A stretch of 64,000 bases of DNA, taken from assembly GCF_020523605.1 (NCBI RefSeq), contig NZ_JAJAQI010000021.1, forward strand, positions 39,433 through 103,432, written 5' to 3'. Source of the DNA: Roseicella aerolata (GTDB taxonomy: Bacteria; Pseudomonadota; Alphaproteobacteria; Acetobacterales; Acetobacteraceae). Shown here in pieces: positions 30,814-40,900 of this stretch (its first letter is position 1; each line of letters starts with the position of its first letter). The notes beneath the pieces were generated by a model. That model was not told the DNA's origin and did no database searches. It saw nothing but the letters and a program-made list of their open reading frames with translations. The translations under genes were made by a program, and so were the position numbers.

Positions 30814-30830
30814 GGGCCGGCGATCGGCCC
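30814..30830 (+). terminator. Hairpin after the Rrf2 gene
   Basis: GGGCCG-GCGAT-CGGCCC stem-loop 5 bases past the stop, followed by TCCC. It is short and lacks a T-run. Confidence 0.4.
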
Positions 30831-30945
30831 TCCCGGCCGCATGCCGGCCCCGTCAGGACCGGAATCGATCCGGTCGTCTCCGCATCCTTCGCCCCGGCCC
30901 GCAACCGCGTAAGCTGCGCCCCCGAACCCATCGGGGGAGAGCATC

Positions 30946-31509
30946 ATGGCCCGTGTCCGCAACATCGAGAGCAGCGAGCTGCCGCCGGAGCTCGCGGAGA
31001 TCTACGAGCGCTTCGCCGCCAGCTACGGCCCCTTCCGCAACCAGGTCGCGGTCTTCGCCCATGTGCCGGCGGCGCTCAGGCACCTGTTCCCGCTGCTGAT
31101 GGAGCTGCGCGAGGCGAAGACGCTGCCGAAGCGCGCCCTGGAGATCGCCATCGTCGTCGTCTCCAACCTCAATGCCTGCCACTACTGCGTCGCGCACCAC
31201 AAGCCCTTCCTGGCGGTGGAGGGCATCTCCCCGGCCGGCATCGACCGGATCATGCAGTGGCAGGACCATCCCGAGCTGGGCGCGACCGACAAGCTCGTCG
31301 TGCAATACGCCATCGCCGCCTGGGAGACGCCGAACCGCATCCCCGAGGCGCTGTTCCGCCAGCTGCGGGAGGCCTTCTCCGAGGCGCAGATCGTCGAGCT
31401 GACGCTGCGCATCACCCTCTGTGGCTTCTTCAACCGATTCAACGACGCGCTGCAGATCGAGGAGGAGACGGAGGCGCAGGCCGCGGCCGAGGGTCTGGCG
31501 GTGGGATAG
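30946..31509 (+). CDS. Carboxymuconolactone decarboxylase/AhpD-like family protein
   Basis: All-helical CMD/AhpD-fold protein of 187 residues. The redox motif CHYC (Cys78, Cys81) followed by His84/His85 is the AhpD-type active site used in peroxidase-linked thiol chemistry, so a peroxidase-related or alkylhydroperoxidase role is more likely than decarboxylation. The gene is a single unit ending in a hairpin and convergent with the molybdoenzyme gene. Confidence 0.88.
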   Translation: MARVRNIESSELPPELAEIYERFAASYGPFRNQVAVFAHVPAALRHLFPLLMELREAKTLPKRALEIAIVVVSNLNACHYCVAHHKPFLAVEGISPAGIDRIMQWQDHPELGATDKLVVQYAIAAWETPNRIPEALFRQLREAFSEAQIVELTLRITLCGFFNRFNDALQIEEETEAQAAAEGLAVG

Positions 31510-31535
31510 GAGCCGTCGCGGACGGGCATGTACCG

Positions 31536-31556
31536 CCGGGCGCGACCGGCGCCCGG
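31536..31556. terminator. Hairpin between convergent genes
   Basis: CCGGGCGC-GACCG-GCGCCCGG, a perfect 8-bp stem 27 bases after the CMD-family stop and facing the end of the molybdoenzyme gene. No T-run. Confidence 0.4.
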
Positions 31557-31598
31557 GCCTTCAGGTCCGGGCCAGATCCGCCGCCTCGCGCCGGGACC

Positions 31599-33899
31599 TC
31601 ACGCCGCCGCCCGGGCGGCCCGGATCGCCCGCCACACGCTCTCCGGCGTCGCCGGCATGTCGAGATGCGTCACGCCGAGCGGCCGCAGCGCATCCAGCAG
31701 GGCATGCATCACTGTCTGCGGGGCGCCGATGGCACCGGCCTGGCCGACGCCCTTCACGCCGAGCGGGTTGGACTGCGTCCGCGCCTCGCCGAAATACACG
31801 GCGAGGTCGGGCAGGTCCTCGGCCCGCGGCAGGGCATAGTCCATGAAGGAGGCGGAGAGGAGCTGGCCCGAGGCGGGGTCGTAGGCGATCCGCTCCAGCA
31901 GCGCCTGCCCGATGCCCTGCGCCAGCCCGCCCTGCACCTGCCCGGCCGTCAGCATGGGGTTGATGAGGGAGCCGTAGTCATCGACGGCGAGGTAGCGCAG
32001 GAGGGTCACGGCGCCGGTCTCGGGGTCCACCTCCACCTCGGCGGCATGCGCGCCGGAGGGGAAGGTGATGAGGTCCGAGAGGTTCTTCGCCTCGGCATCC
32101 AGGCCGGGTTCCATCCCCTCCGGCAGGTCCTGCGGGTCGCGCGAGGCCTCGATCAGCGCGTCCAGCGTCAGCGCCGCGCCGGTCGCGGTCACGGTGAAGC
32201 AGCCCTCGGCGAATTCGATGGATTCGGGGGCCACCTGCAGGAGGTGGGCGGCGATGTGCCGCGCCTTGTCGATCACCTTCTCCATCGCCAGGACCAGCGC
32301 GGTCGCCCCGACATGCAGCGAGCGCGCCCCGCCATGGCCATTGCCGAAGGCGATCCGGTCGGTATCGGCCTGGACGAGGCGGAAGCGCGATTCCTCCAGC
32401 CCCAGCCAGGCGGAGGCGATCTGGGTGAAGCTGGTCTCCAGCCCCTGGCCGTTGGACTGGGTGCCGATGCAGAGATCCACCATCCCGTCCGGCGCGAAGC
32501 GCACCGCCGCCCATTCCTGCGGCGCACCGCGCGAGGTCTCGAGGAAGCAGGCGAGCCCAAGGCCCCGCAGCATCCCGCGCGCCTCGCTCCCGGCGCGGCG
32601 GGCGGCGAAGCCCTCGCGGTCCAGCAGCCGCTCCAGATCCGCGAGGTTGTCGCGGAAGCGCCCGGTATCCATCAGCATGCCCGTGGCGCTGCGGTAGGGG
32701 AAGCTGGCGATGGCATTGCGCCGGCGGATCTCGATCGGGTCGAGCCCGGTGGCGCGGGCGGCGGCCTCCACCAGCCGCTCCGTCAGGTAATTCGCCTCCG
32801 GCTTGCCGGCGCCGCGATAGGCATCGACGGGCGTGGAGTTGGTGAAGGCGCCCTCCACCTCCAGCAGGATGGCGGGGATGGCATAGACGCCGCCGATGGC
32901 GGTCGAGACCGAGTTGGTCGGACAGGCGGGCCCATGCGCCGAGCAATAGGCGCCCATATCCGCCGCCATCCGGGCATGCAGGGCAAGGAAGCGGCCCTGG
33001 TCATCCAGTGCGAGGCGCGCGATGCCCTGGTAGTCGCGGCCATGCACGGCGCCCTGGAATTCCTCCGTATGGTCGGCGATCCAGGCGACGGGGCAGCCGA
33101 GCCGGCGGGCGGCGGAGAGCAGCGCGACATGCTCGGGGAAGAGGAAGTTCTTCATCCCGAAGCCGCCGCCGACATCGGGGCAATGCAGGTGGAAGGCCTC
33201 CTCCGGCAGGCCGAAGACGGTCGAGAGCTGCCGCCGCAGCCCATGCACGCCCATGCCGGAGAGCAGCAGGTCGAGCCGCGTCCCGTCCCAGGCGGCGACG
33301 GCGCCGCGCGGCTCGATCGGCGCGGCATGCACGCGGTTGTTGACCAGGTCGAGCTCGATCACCCGCGCGGCAGCGGCGAAGGCGGCCTCGGTCGCGGCGC
33401 GGTCGCCGCGCTCGAAGCGGAAGGCGCGGTTGCCCGGCGCCTCCGGCCAGATCCGCGGCGCGCCGGGGGCGAAGGCGGCGCGGCTGTCCACCACGGCAGG
33501 CAGCGGGTCGTACTCCACCAGGATCGCCTCGGCCGCGTCGCGCGCCTGCGCCGCTGTTTCCGCGACGACGAAGGCGACCGGCTCCCCCACATGCTTCACC
33601 GTCTCGCGGGCCAGCGCGGGGCGGTCCGGGATGACGAGCGGACCGATGGTCTGCACCACTGCCGGGCAGGGCAGCGGCCCGATTCCCTCCGCCGCGAGGT
33701 CGGCGCCGGTCAGCACCAGTGCGACGCCCGGCATGGCAGCCGCGGCCGCCACATCGACCGAGAGGATGCGGGCATGCGCATACGGGGATCGCAGCGCATG
33801 GGCATGCAGCGCGCCTGCCGGGATCAGGTCCGCGACATAGCGGCCCTGGCCGGTGAGGAAGCGGGCATCCTCGATGCGGCGGCGGCTCTCCCCGATCAC
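31599..33899 (-). CDS. Molybdenum hydroxylase (xanthine/CO dehydrogenase family) large subunit
   Basis: Mo-cofactor-binding subunit, 766 residues from the GTG at 33899, which gives the usual family N-terminus (GESRRRIEDARFLTGQGRYVADL). It contains the AYRGAGK loop (Tyr361-Lys366), resembling form II CoxL-like enzymes rather than the AYRCSFR of true CO dehydrogenase. Near the C-terminus the usual GVGE, whose Glu is the catalytic base in xanthine oxidase, reads GVGQ (Gln720). No FAD or [2Fe-2S] subunit gene is adjacent, so partners must lie elsewhere. A 16-codon frame with a better ribosome site overlaps the start. The substrate is unknown. Confidence 0.85.
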   Translation of the reverse strand: MIGESRRRIEDARFLTGQGRYVADLIPAGALHAHALRSPYAHARILSVDVAAAAAMPGVALVLTGADLAAEGIGPLPCPAVVQTIGPLVIPDRPALARETVKHVGEPVAFVVAETAAQARDAAEAILVEYDPLPAVVDSRAAFAPGAPRIWPEAPGNRAFRFERGDRAATEAAFAAAARVIELDLVNNRVHAAPIEPRGAVAAWDGTRLDLLLSGMGVHGLRRQLSTVFGLPEEAFHLHCPDVGGGFGMKNFLFPEHVALLSAARRLGCPVAWIADHTEEFQGAVHGRDYQGIARLALDDQGRFLALHARMAADMGAYCSAHGPACPTNSVSTAIGGVYAIPAILLEVEGAFTNSTPVDAYRGAGKPEANYLTERLVEAAARATGLDPIEIRRRNAIASFPYRSATGMLMDTGRFRDNLADLERLLDREGFAARRAGSEARGMLRGLGLACFLETSRGAPQEWAAVRFAPDGMVDLCIGTQSNGQGLETSFTQIASAWLGLEESRFRLVQADTDRIAFGNGHGGARSLHVGATALVLAMEKVIDKARHIAAHLLQVAPESIEFAEGCFTVTATGAALTLDALIEASRDPQDLPEGMEPGLDAEAKNLSDLITFPSGAHAAEVEVDPETGAVTLLRYLAVDDYGSLINPMLTAGQVQGGLAQGIGQALLERIAYDPASGQLLSASFMDYALPRAEDLPDLAVYFGEARTQSNPLGVKGVGQAGAIGAPQTVMHALLDALRPLGVTHLDMPATPESVWRAIRAARAAA

Positions 33900-33946
33900 G
33901 GCCGGCGGCCCTGGCTGGGGTCCGGTGCCGGCTCGCCTTGCGCCAT
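33896..33946 (-). other. Possible 16-residue leader peptide or broken original start of the molybdoenzyme gene
   Basis: An ATG at 33946 with AGGAG 6-9 bases upstream opens a 16-codon frame (MAQGEPAPDPSQGRRP) whose TGA overlaps the GTG start of the large-subunit gene as GTGA. Either it is a translationally coupled leader, or the true N-terminus has been separated from the rest by a one-base shift or sequencing error. The GTG itself has no clear ribosome site. Confidence 0.4.
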
Positions 33947-34128
33947 CGCTCGCTCCTGTCGTCGTCCGGGCAAGTGTAGCAGGGGGAGGCCGCGCGGCAG
34001 AGGGGGGCCGTCGGGCGCCCGCCGCCATGCGGCCCCTTGGCCGGTCCCGGTGCGACGCCGTCGCCGCGGCCGCGGGAGGTGCGCCACCCGCGGACCGGGC
34101 ACGCGGCGCCTCGGTTCCGAGTGGCGCC

Positions 34129-34734
34129 CTAGCCCTTCGCCAGCCGCTTCGCCACGAATTCCAGCCGGTCCTGTCCCCAGAAGATGTCCTCGCCGATGAC
34201 ATAGCTCGGCGCGCCGAAGACGCCGCGGGCCAGCGCCGCCTGGGTGTCGCTCTCCCGCATCTCCGCCCAGCGCGGCTCGCGCGAGAGCGGCAGCAGCGAG
34301 GCCGGATCGAGCCCCGACTCCGTCACCAGCCGGGTCAGCACCGCCTCCTCGCCGGTATCCTGCTCCTCCTCCCACAGCGCCTTCAGGATGCGATGGGCCA
34401 GCCGGATCGCCGGGGCGTCACCGATCGTCTCCCGCGCCGCGATCACCGCGCAGGCGCCCGGCAGCTCATTGGCCGGGAAGTGCTTCGGCCGGATCTGGAT
34501 CGGGATGCCCAGATGCTCCCGCCAGCGCGCCAGTTCCTGCAACCGGTAGGCCTGGCGCTGCGGGCTGCGCTTCGGCAGCGGCAGGCCGCCGGAGCCGGCG
34601 AAGATGGTGCCGAAATCCACCGGCCAGATGCGCAGGGACGCGCCGTGCTGCGCCGCCAGCGCCTCGATCCGCGCCGCGCCCAGATGCGTCCAGGGCGAGT
34701 TCAGCGAGGCGTAGTAGTCAATATGCAGGGCCAT
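34129..34734 (-). CDS. 2-hydroxychromene-2-carboxylate isomerase-like (DsbA-fold) protein
   Basis: Thioredoxin-fold protein of the HCCA isomerase/kappa-GST group, 201 residues. It begins IDYYASLNSPWTHLG, with Ser in the position of the glutathione-activating residue and no CxxC. Further family marks are KRSPQRQAYRLQELARW, FPANELPGACAVIAA and the C-terminal GVFGAPSYVIGEDIFWGQDRL. Such enzymes isomerise a naphthalene-pathway intermediate with glutathione, but many homologues act on other substrates. It lies downstream of the CoA-transferase genes on the same strand and may belong to an aromatic or acyl catabolic unit. Confidence 0.87.
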   Translation of the reverse strand: MALHIDYYASLNSPWTHLGAARIEALAAQHGASLRIWPVDFGTIFAGSGGLPLPKRSPQRQAYRLQELARWREHLGIPIQIRPKHFPANELPGACAVIAARETIGDAPAIRLAHRILKALWEEEQDTGEEAVLTRLVTESGLDPASLLPLSREPRWAEMRESDTQAALARGVFGAPSYVIGEDIFWGQDRLEFVAKRLAKG

Positions 34735-34818
34735 CCGTTTCCTCCCAAAGGCGTCCGGGCGAAGGCCAGCGCCTTTCCCGGGACCGCAGCAGCCGCGCCG
34801 TCCCGCAACGCGGCTGCA

Positions 34819-35484
34819 TCACCCGAAGAGCGGCGCGCCGGTCGCCGCCCGCGCGGCCTCCAGGCTGATCCCGGGCGCCAGTTCGCGCACCGCGAAGCCC
34901 TCGCCGCTTGGCGCGAAGAGGCCGTAATTGGTGGCGACCAGCGTCACCACCCCGCGCGCCGTCACCGGCAGGCTGCACTGGCGCACCAGCCGCGGCTCGC
35001 CCTTCCGCGTCACATGCTCCAGGATGATGAAGACCCGCTGCGCGCAGGCCGCGAGATCCATGGCGCCGCCGATGCCGCCGCCCTTCGCTCCGCCCACCTT
35101 CCAATTGGCGAAGTCGCCATCCGCGGAAACCTCATAGGCGCCCATCACAGTCACGTCGATCCGGCCGCTGCGGATGATGCCGAAGCTGTCGGCATGGTGG
35201 ACGATGGCGGCGCCCGGCTTCAGCGAGACATTCTGCCCGCCGGCATTGACGAGGTGCAGATCCTCCTGCCCCGGCGGCAGCACAGGGCCGTAGCCGATGA
35301 CGCCGTTCTCCGCGTGGTAGATCACCGCGCGGTCGCCGAGATCGGTGTTGCTGCAGAGCGTCGGGATGCCGACGCCGAGATTGACGATCCAGCCGTCCTG
35401 GAATTCCCGGGCGAGCCGATCCGCCATCTGCTGGCGGTCCCAGCCGGCGGCCTGACCCGGCTGGCCGGTCCCCTCGCCGCTCAT
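34819..35484 (-). CDS. 3-oxoacid/3-oxoadipate CoA-transferase, subunit B
   Basis: Beta subunit of a class I CoA-transferase, 221 residues. The catalytic glutamate is Glu59 in HAENGVIG, which forms the acyl-glutamyl and CoA intermediates. DGWIVNLGVGIPT and the glycine-rich GGAKGGGIGGAMDL are family motifs. The ATG overlaps the stop of subunit A (ATGA), so the pair is coupled. Succinyl-CoA:3-ketoacid (ScoB/AtoA) and 3-oxoadipate (PcaJ) activities cannot be separated from sequence alone. Confidence 0.9.
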   Translation of the reverse strand: MSGEGTGQPGQAAGWDRQQMADRLAREFQDGWIVNLGVGIPTLCSNTDLGDRAVIYHAENGVIGYGPVLPPGQEDLHLVNAGGQNVSLKPGAAIVHHADSFGIIRSGRIDVTVMGAYEVSADGDFANWKVGGAKGGGIGGAMDLAACAQRVFIILEHVTRKGEPRLVRQCSLPVTARGVVTLVATNYGLFAPSGEGFAVRELAPGISLEAARAATGAPLFG

Positions 35485-36218
35485 CGCGCGCGCTCCTGCC
35501 GGCGGATGGTCCAGAGGCCCTCGGGCGGTGGCGGCACCTGCACCATGCGCTGCACGAAGATGCCGGGAAGGTGGATGTGGTCCGGGTCGAGCGCGCCGGC
35601 GGGCAGGATCTCCTCCTCCACCTCGACAATGGTCAGCTTCGCCGCCATGCCCATCAATGGACAGAAATTTCGCTGGGACAGGCGGAATTGCAGGTTGCCC
35701 GCGGCATCCGCCCGCCAGGCGCGGATGAAGGCGATATCGCAGGGCAGCGCGTATTCCAGCAGGTATTCCCGGCCGTTGATGACGCGCGTCTCGCGCCCCT
35801 CCGCCAGTTCGGTCCCGACCGCGGTCGGGGTGTAGAATGCCGGGATGCCGGCGCCGGCGGCGCGCAGCCGCTCGGCCAGCGTGCCCTGCGGGACCAGTTC
35901 GGCCTCGACCTCCCCGGCCTCATGGTATTTCGTGAAGGGCAGCACATCGGTCGGGCGCGTGGCAGCGGTGAAGCTGCAGATCACCTTCGCCACCTGCCCG
36001 TTCTCGACCAGCATGCCGACATCCGGCAGCCGCGGCTGGTGCGCCCCACCCGTGGTGTTGGCGATGCAGGTCAGCCGCCTCGCCCCCTGGTCCAGCAGCG
36101 CCCGGGTCAGGTTGTAGGGCGTGCCCGGCCCGGCGAAGCCGCCGAAGGCGATGACGGCGCCGTCCGGGATATCGGCCACCGCCGCGGCGAAGCTCTCGAC
36201 CGTCTTGGATCTCGGCAT
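35481..36218 (-). CDS. 3-oxoacid/3-oxoadipate CoA-transferase, subunit A
   Basis: Alpha subunit of the same CoA-transferase, 245 residues from the ATG at 36218, with GAGGCGGG upstream. It contains the oxyanion/CoA-binding GGFAGPGTPYNLTRALL and an adjacent LTCIANTTGG; family resemblance is to the CoA_trans superfamily. A longer frame to 36317 exists but adds low-complexity residues. With subunit B and the HCCA isomerase-like gene it forms a probable catabolic unit. Confidence 0.9.
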   Translation of the reverse strand: MPRSKTVESFAAAVADIPDGAVIAFGGFAGPGTPYNLTRALLDQGARRLTCIANTTGGAHQPRLPDVGMLVENGQVAKVICSFTAATRPTDVLPFTKYHEAGEVEAELVPQGTLAERLRAAGAGIPAFYTPTAVGTELAEGRETRVINGREYLLEYALPCDIAFIRAWRADAAGNLQFRLSQRNFCPLMGMAAKLTIVEVEEEILPAGALDPDHIHLPGIFVQRMVQVPPPPEGLWTIRRQERAR

Positions 36219-36384
36219 GGCCCGCCTCGTTCCCCCCTGCCCTCGTTGCGGGCAGGGTGGCGCGGTTGGGGCGGGCCGTCCAGCCATGCGCGGCACGCCC
36301 CCGCCCGGACCGGGCACCGCCGACGGACGGCAGATCCGGGGCAGGCTGCCGCTCCGATGGCCTGGCCGGCGGGATGCGGAGGGT

Positions 36385-37650
36385 TCAGCGCGTCTCGGGA
36401 CTGCGCGGCAGCGTCATCGTCCAGCCGGGCGGCCAGATCTCCAGCGCCTCCCGGCTCGCATCGGCCCGCCAGCGGGCGAGTTCGACGCGCCAGTCCGGGC
36501 CGCTCTGGATCCAGGCGCGGTTCGGCCAGGCCTGGATGCCATGCACCAGGAAGGCGGCGAGCAGCACGCCGCCGGCCGCCCGGCGCCACGGCGCGACGCC
36601 CCGCGCCAGCACCACCGTCACCAGGCCCAGGCCGATCAGCGCATTCGGCAGGTAGCCGTAGCGGCCATGCGCCAGCGGCGGGACGGTGGTCCAGGGATCG
36701 GAGGTCAGCGCGCCGGCGATCGAGAGGACCGCGGTGCCGGCCGCGGCGATGCCGAGCAGGCGGGCGACCGGATGGGCCAGCAGCGCGAGGATGACGGCGA
36801 TGCCGAGAAGGCCCATGGTGGCGACCACCGCGACCTGCTCGGCGCCGCCGCCGGCCACCAGCCGGGTCGCCGCGCCGAAGGACCAGGGGCCGAGGAATGG
36901 CAGGGCGAGCTGCTTGATCCCGATCGTGGCCAGCAAGGCCCAGGGGTCGAAGCCTGCCGGCCTTGCGCCGCCGCCCAGCCCGTCGAGCACCAGCCAGGCC
37001 TGGACCAGCGCGCAGAGGCTGACCAGGGCCGCCTCCGCCAGGAAGAGCCGCCGCGGGTCGCGCATCGCCCGCCAGAGGAACAGGGGCGCGAGGAAGGCCG
37101 TGACCGGCCCGGTGGTGCCGGCGAGGGCGAGGAAGCCGAGCCGCAGGGAGGGCGACAGCGCGGCCGGCGAGGTCACGAGCAGCAGCGCGGCCCCGAGCGC
37201 GAGGAAGAACTGGCTGTTGATGGTGTTGAGCCAGATCTCCCCGCTCGGCTGGGCGAACAGGATCACCGCCGCCGCCAGCGCCGGACCGAAGGGCTGCGGG
37301 AAGGCATCCGAACGCAGGGCGAGCCACAATACGGCGAGTTGGACGGCGAGCGCGGCGTAAGCCGTCACGAGCGGCGCGTATTCGAGCGGCACGGCCGCCG
37401 CGGCCAGGGCCGCCAGCTTGTTCCAGGCGGAGAAGTAGCCCATCCGCGGCGCCAGCAGCGCATCGAACCAGCTGCCCAGCAGCGCGTCGTGGAAGTAGAT
37501 CTTGCCCTCCTCCGCCCAGAACCGCCCTGCCGTCAGGATCTCCGGCATGCGCAGCAGAATGAGGAGGATGGCGATGGGCAGGATGATGGAAGGCGCCGAC
37601 AGCCGGTGGGCGGATCGCCGGGCTGCCGGGGTGACGGACATGGATGTCAT
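36385..37650 (-). CDS. Polytopic membrane protein, GT-C glycosyltransferase-like
   Basis: A 421-residue protein from the ATG at 37650 (GGAG 6 bases upstream), with about 10-11 hydrophobic helices. The loop after the first helix reads LTAGRFWAEEGKIYFHDAL, an acidic pattern seen in putative GT-C-fold glycosyltransferases that use polyprenyl-linked sugars. TNINSQFF-like residues (LNTINSQFFLALGAAL) occur in the middle. No close characterised homologue is recognised; the glycosyltransferase idea is inference from topology and the acidic loop. It is divergent from the transglutaminase/DUF2126 gene. Confidence 0.75.
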   Translation of the reverse strand: MTSMSVTPAARRSAHRLSAPSIILPIAILLILLRMPEILTAGRFWAEEGKIYFHDALLGSWFDALLAPRMGYFSAWNKLAALAAAAVPLEYAPLVTAYAALAVQLAVLWLALRSDAFPQPFGPALAAAVILFAQPSGEIWLNTINSQFFLALGAALLLVTSPAALSPSLRLGFLALAGTTGPVTAFLAPLFLWRAMRDPRRLFLAEAALVSLCALVQAWLVLDGLGGGARPAGFDPWALLATIGIKQLALPFLGPWSFGAATRLVAGGGAEQVAVVATMGLLGIAVILALLAHPVARLLGIAAAGTAVLSIAGALTSDPWTTVPPLAHGRYGYLPNALIGLGLVTVVLARGVAPWRRAAGGVLLAAFLVHGIQAWPNRAWIQSGPDWRVELARWRADASREALEIWPPGWTMTLPRSPETR

Positions 37651-37948
37651 GCAGGGCTCCGCCGTCGCACCCGGCCACGGTGCGCGGATCGCGCCATCCC
37701 GCCCGATGTCCCCCTTGTCGCAAGGCGGCCGGCGGGCGGTGGGCGTGAGGGTGAAAGGGGCTGCGGCCGGCAAGGCGCCTCCCCGGGATGTCACAGCCGG
37801 GCGCTGGTGCATCCCGGATGAGGCAATTGCCCGTGCATTGGGCAGCAGACGGCCGCGGCGTGCAACCCTCTGTCCCGGGATCATCATGCCGCGGCTGGCG
37901 CCGGTTTTGCTGTAAACCGCCCCGACTCTTCCGCAGGCGCCCCCGACC
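37651..37948. other. Divergent spacer before the transglutaminase/DUF2126 gene
   Basis: 298 bases without a gene. A short hairpin (CGGTTT-TGCTGT-AAACCG, 37902-37919) sits 30 bases before the downstream ATG in otherwise GC-rich sequence and could be a regulatory site. No confident promoter was found. Confidence 0.35.
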
Positions 37949-40900
37949 ATGCCGCTCCATGTCGCGCTGAACCACCGCACCAGCTACCGCTATGACCGCG
38001 CCGTCGCGCTCGGCCCGCAGACCATCCGGTTGCGCCCGGCACCGCATGCCCGCACACCCATCCTCTCCTACGCCCTGAAGATCTCGCCCAGGCCGCATTT
38101 CCTGAACTGGATGCAGGACCCGCAGGGCAACCACCTGGCCCGCGTGGTCTTCCCCGAGCGCGTGACGTCCTTCGAGGTCGAGGTGGACCTCGTCGCCGAC
38201 ATGGCGACGATCAACCCCTTCGACTTCTTCCTGGAGCCCGAGGCGGAGACCTGGCCCTTCCAGTACGACCACATCCTGGACCAGGAGCTGGCACCCTTCC
38301 GCAAGCTGGAGGAGCCCGGCCCGCTGCTGCGGGACTTCCTGGCGGCGATCCCGCGCCACGGGCAGCGCACCGTGGACATGCTGGTCGCGCTCAACAGGAC
38401 GGTGCAGGAGCGCATCTCCTATGTCGTGCGCATGGAGCCGGGCGTCTGGTCCCCGGAGGAGACGCTGGGCCAGGGTCGCGGCTCCTGCCGCGACAGCGCC
38501 TGGCTGCTGGTGCAGGTGCTGCGCCATCTCGGCTACGCCGCCCGCTTCGTCTCCGGCTACCTGATCCAGCTCGTCGCCGATGTGAAGCCGCTGGAGGGGC
38601 CGGAGGGCCCGACCACCGACTTCACCGATCTCCATGCCTGGGCCGAGGTCTACCTGCCCGGCGCCGGCTGGGTCGGGCTCGATGCCACCTCCGGCCTCAT
38701 GGCCGGGGAGGGCCATATCCCGCTGGCCGCGACGCCGGAGCCGGTCTCGGCCGCACCCATCACCGGCCTGGTCGAGAAGGCGGAGGCCGAATTCGGCTTC
38801 GCCATGGCGGTGACGCGGGTGAGGGAGACGCCGCGCGTGACGAAGCCCTATACCGAGGCGCAGTGGCAGGACATCCTGGCGCGCGGCCAGGCGGTGGACC
38901 GGGCGCTGGCCCAGGGCGATGTGCGCCTGACCATGGGCGGCGAGCCGACCTTCATCGCCGCCGACGACATGGACGCGCCGGAATGGAACACGGCGGCGCT
39001 GGGCCCGACCAAGCGCCGCTATGCCGGCCGGCTGCTGCGCCGCCTCGCGCCGCTCTGGTCGCCGGGCGCCGCGCTGCAATACGCCATGGGGAAGCACTAT
39101 CCGGGCGAGCAGTTGCCGCGCTGGGCGCTCTATTCGCATTGGCGGAAGGACGGCGAGCCGGTCTGGAAGGACCCCGCCCTGCTCGCCTCGGACGAGGACA
39201 CGGACACCGCGACCGCGGAGGATGCCGCCCGCTTCGCCCGCCTCCTGGCGGAGCGGCTGCAGGTGGACCCTGGCCTGGTCACGGCGGCCCATGAGGACAT
39301 CCATTACTACCTGTGGCGGGAGAAGCGCCTGCCGCCGAATGTCGCCGTCGAGGACGCCAGGCTGCGCGACCCGCTGGAGCGGGCGCGGCTCGCCCGGGTC
39401 TTCGGCCAGGGCCTCGCCGCCCCGGTCGGCTCCGTCCTGCCGATCCGCCGCGTGATCCAGGACGGGCAGCGGCGCTGGCAGTCCGGCCGCTGGTTCTTCC
39501 GCGGGGAGCACCTGTTCCTGATTCCGGGCGACAGCCCGATCGGCTTCCGCCTGCCGCTGGAGAGCCTGCCCTGGATGTCGGAGGAGGACGCGGCGCGGAT
39601 CTTCGAGGCCGAGGCCGATCCCTTCGCCCCGACCGGGCCCCTGCCGCCGCGCCAGGCCTTCGAGCGCGGCCGGTCCGCGGAGAGCGGCCCCTCCGACGGC
39701 TATCGCATGGTCTCGCAGGACCCGCGCGGCGGCGGTTTCGGCGCCGGCCACGGCCCGGCCATGGGCGCCGAGAATTTCCGCCCCGTGCCGCAGGACCTGC
39801 CGGTGGTCGGCCGTTCCGACCCCGGCGTGGTGCGCACGGCGATGACGGTCGAGGCCCGGGACGGTCTCATCCATGTCTTCTTCCCGCCGCTCCATCAGGC
39901 GGAGGACTGGCTCGACCTCGCCGCCGCCATCGAGGCGACCGCCGAGGAGACCGGCCGCAAGGTTGTGCTGGAAGGCTACCTGCCGCCGCGTGACGACCGG
40001 ATGCTGCATTTCTCCGTCACCCCCGACCCGGGCGTGATCGAGGTGAACATCCACCCCGCCTCCTCCTGGCCGGAGATGGTGGAGCGGACCGGGCAACTCT
40101 ATGAGGAGGCGCGGCAGGTCGGGCTCTCGGCCGAGAAATTCATGCTGGATGGCCGGCATGTCGGCACCGGCGGCGGCAACCACGTGGTCATGGGCGGCGC
40201 GACGGCCGCCGACAGCCCCTTCCTGCGCCGGCCCGATTTGCTGAAGAGCCTGGTCGGCTTCTGGCACAACCACCCGAGCCTCTCCTACCTTTTCTGCGGC
40301 CTCTTCATCGGCCCGACCAGCCAGCACCCGCGGGTGGACGAGGCGCGGCAGGACGCGCTGGCCGACCTGGAGATCGCCTTCAGCAAGGTCAGGCCGGGCG
40401 TCGAGACGCCGCCCTGGATGACCGACCGGCTGTTCCGCAACATCCTCGCGGACATGACCGGCAATACCCACCGGACCGAGTTCTGCATCGACAAGATGTA
40501 CTCGCCGGACAGCAGCAGCGGGCGGCTCGGCCTGGTCGAGTACCGGGCGCTGGAGATGCCGCCGCATGCCCGGATGTCGGCGGCGCAGATGCTGCTGATG
40601 CGGAGCGCCATCGCCGCCTTCTGGCGCACGCCCTATGACCGGCGCCTGATCCGCTGGGGTACGCGTCTGCATGACGAGTTCATGCTGCCGCATTACGTCG
40701 AGCAGGATTTCGGCGATGTCCTCCGCGAGCTGGCCGATCTCGGCTTCCCGCTGGAGAAGGACTGGTTCGCGTCACACCTGGAGTTCCGCTTCCCCCGCAT
40801 CGGGGAAGTGACGCTGCGCGGCGCGACGCTGGAACTGCGGCACGCGCTGGAGCCCTGGCATGTGCTGGGCGAGGAGCCGGGCGGCGGCGGCACCGTCCGC

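Noticed and set aside
31257..34199. A 980-codon frame on the plus strand over the molybdoenzyme gene
   Set aside because: Antisense shadow of a well-supported minus-strand gene; Gly/Arg-rich translation without motifs.
36107..40693. A 1528-codon open frame on the minus strand across the DUF2126 gene
   Set aside because: It is an antisense shadow caused by high GC; its translation is low-complexity and lacks domains, while the plus strand has a complete conserved protein.
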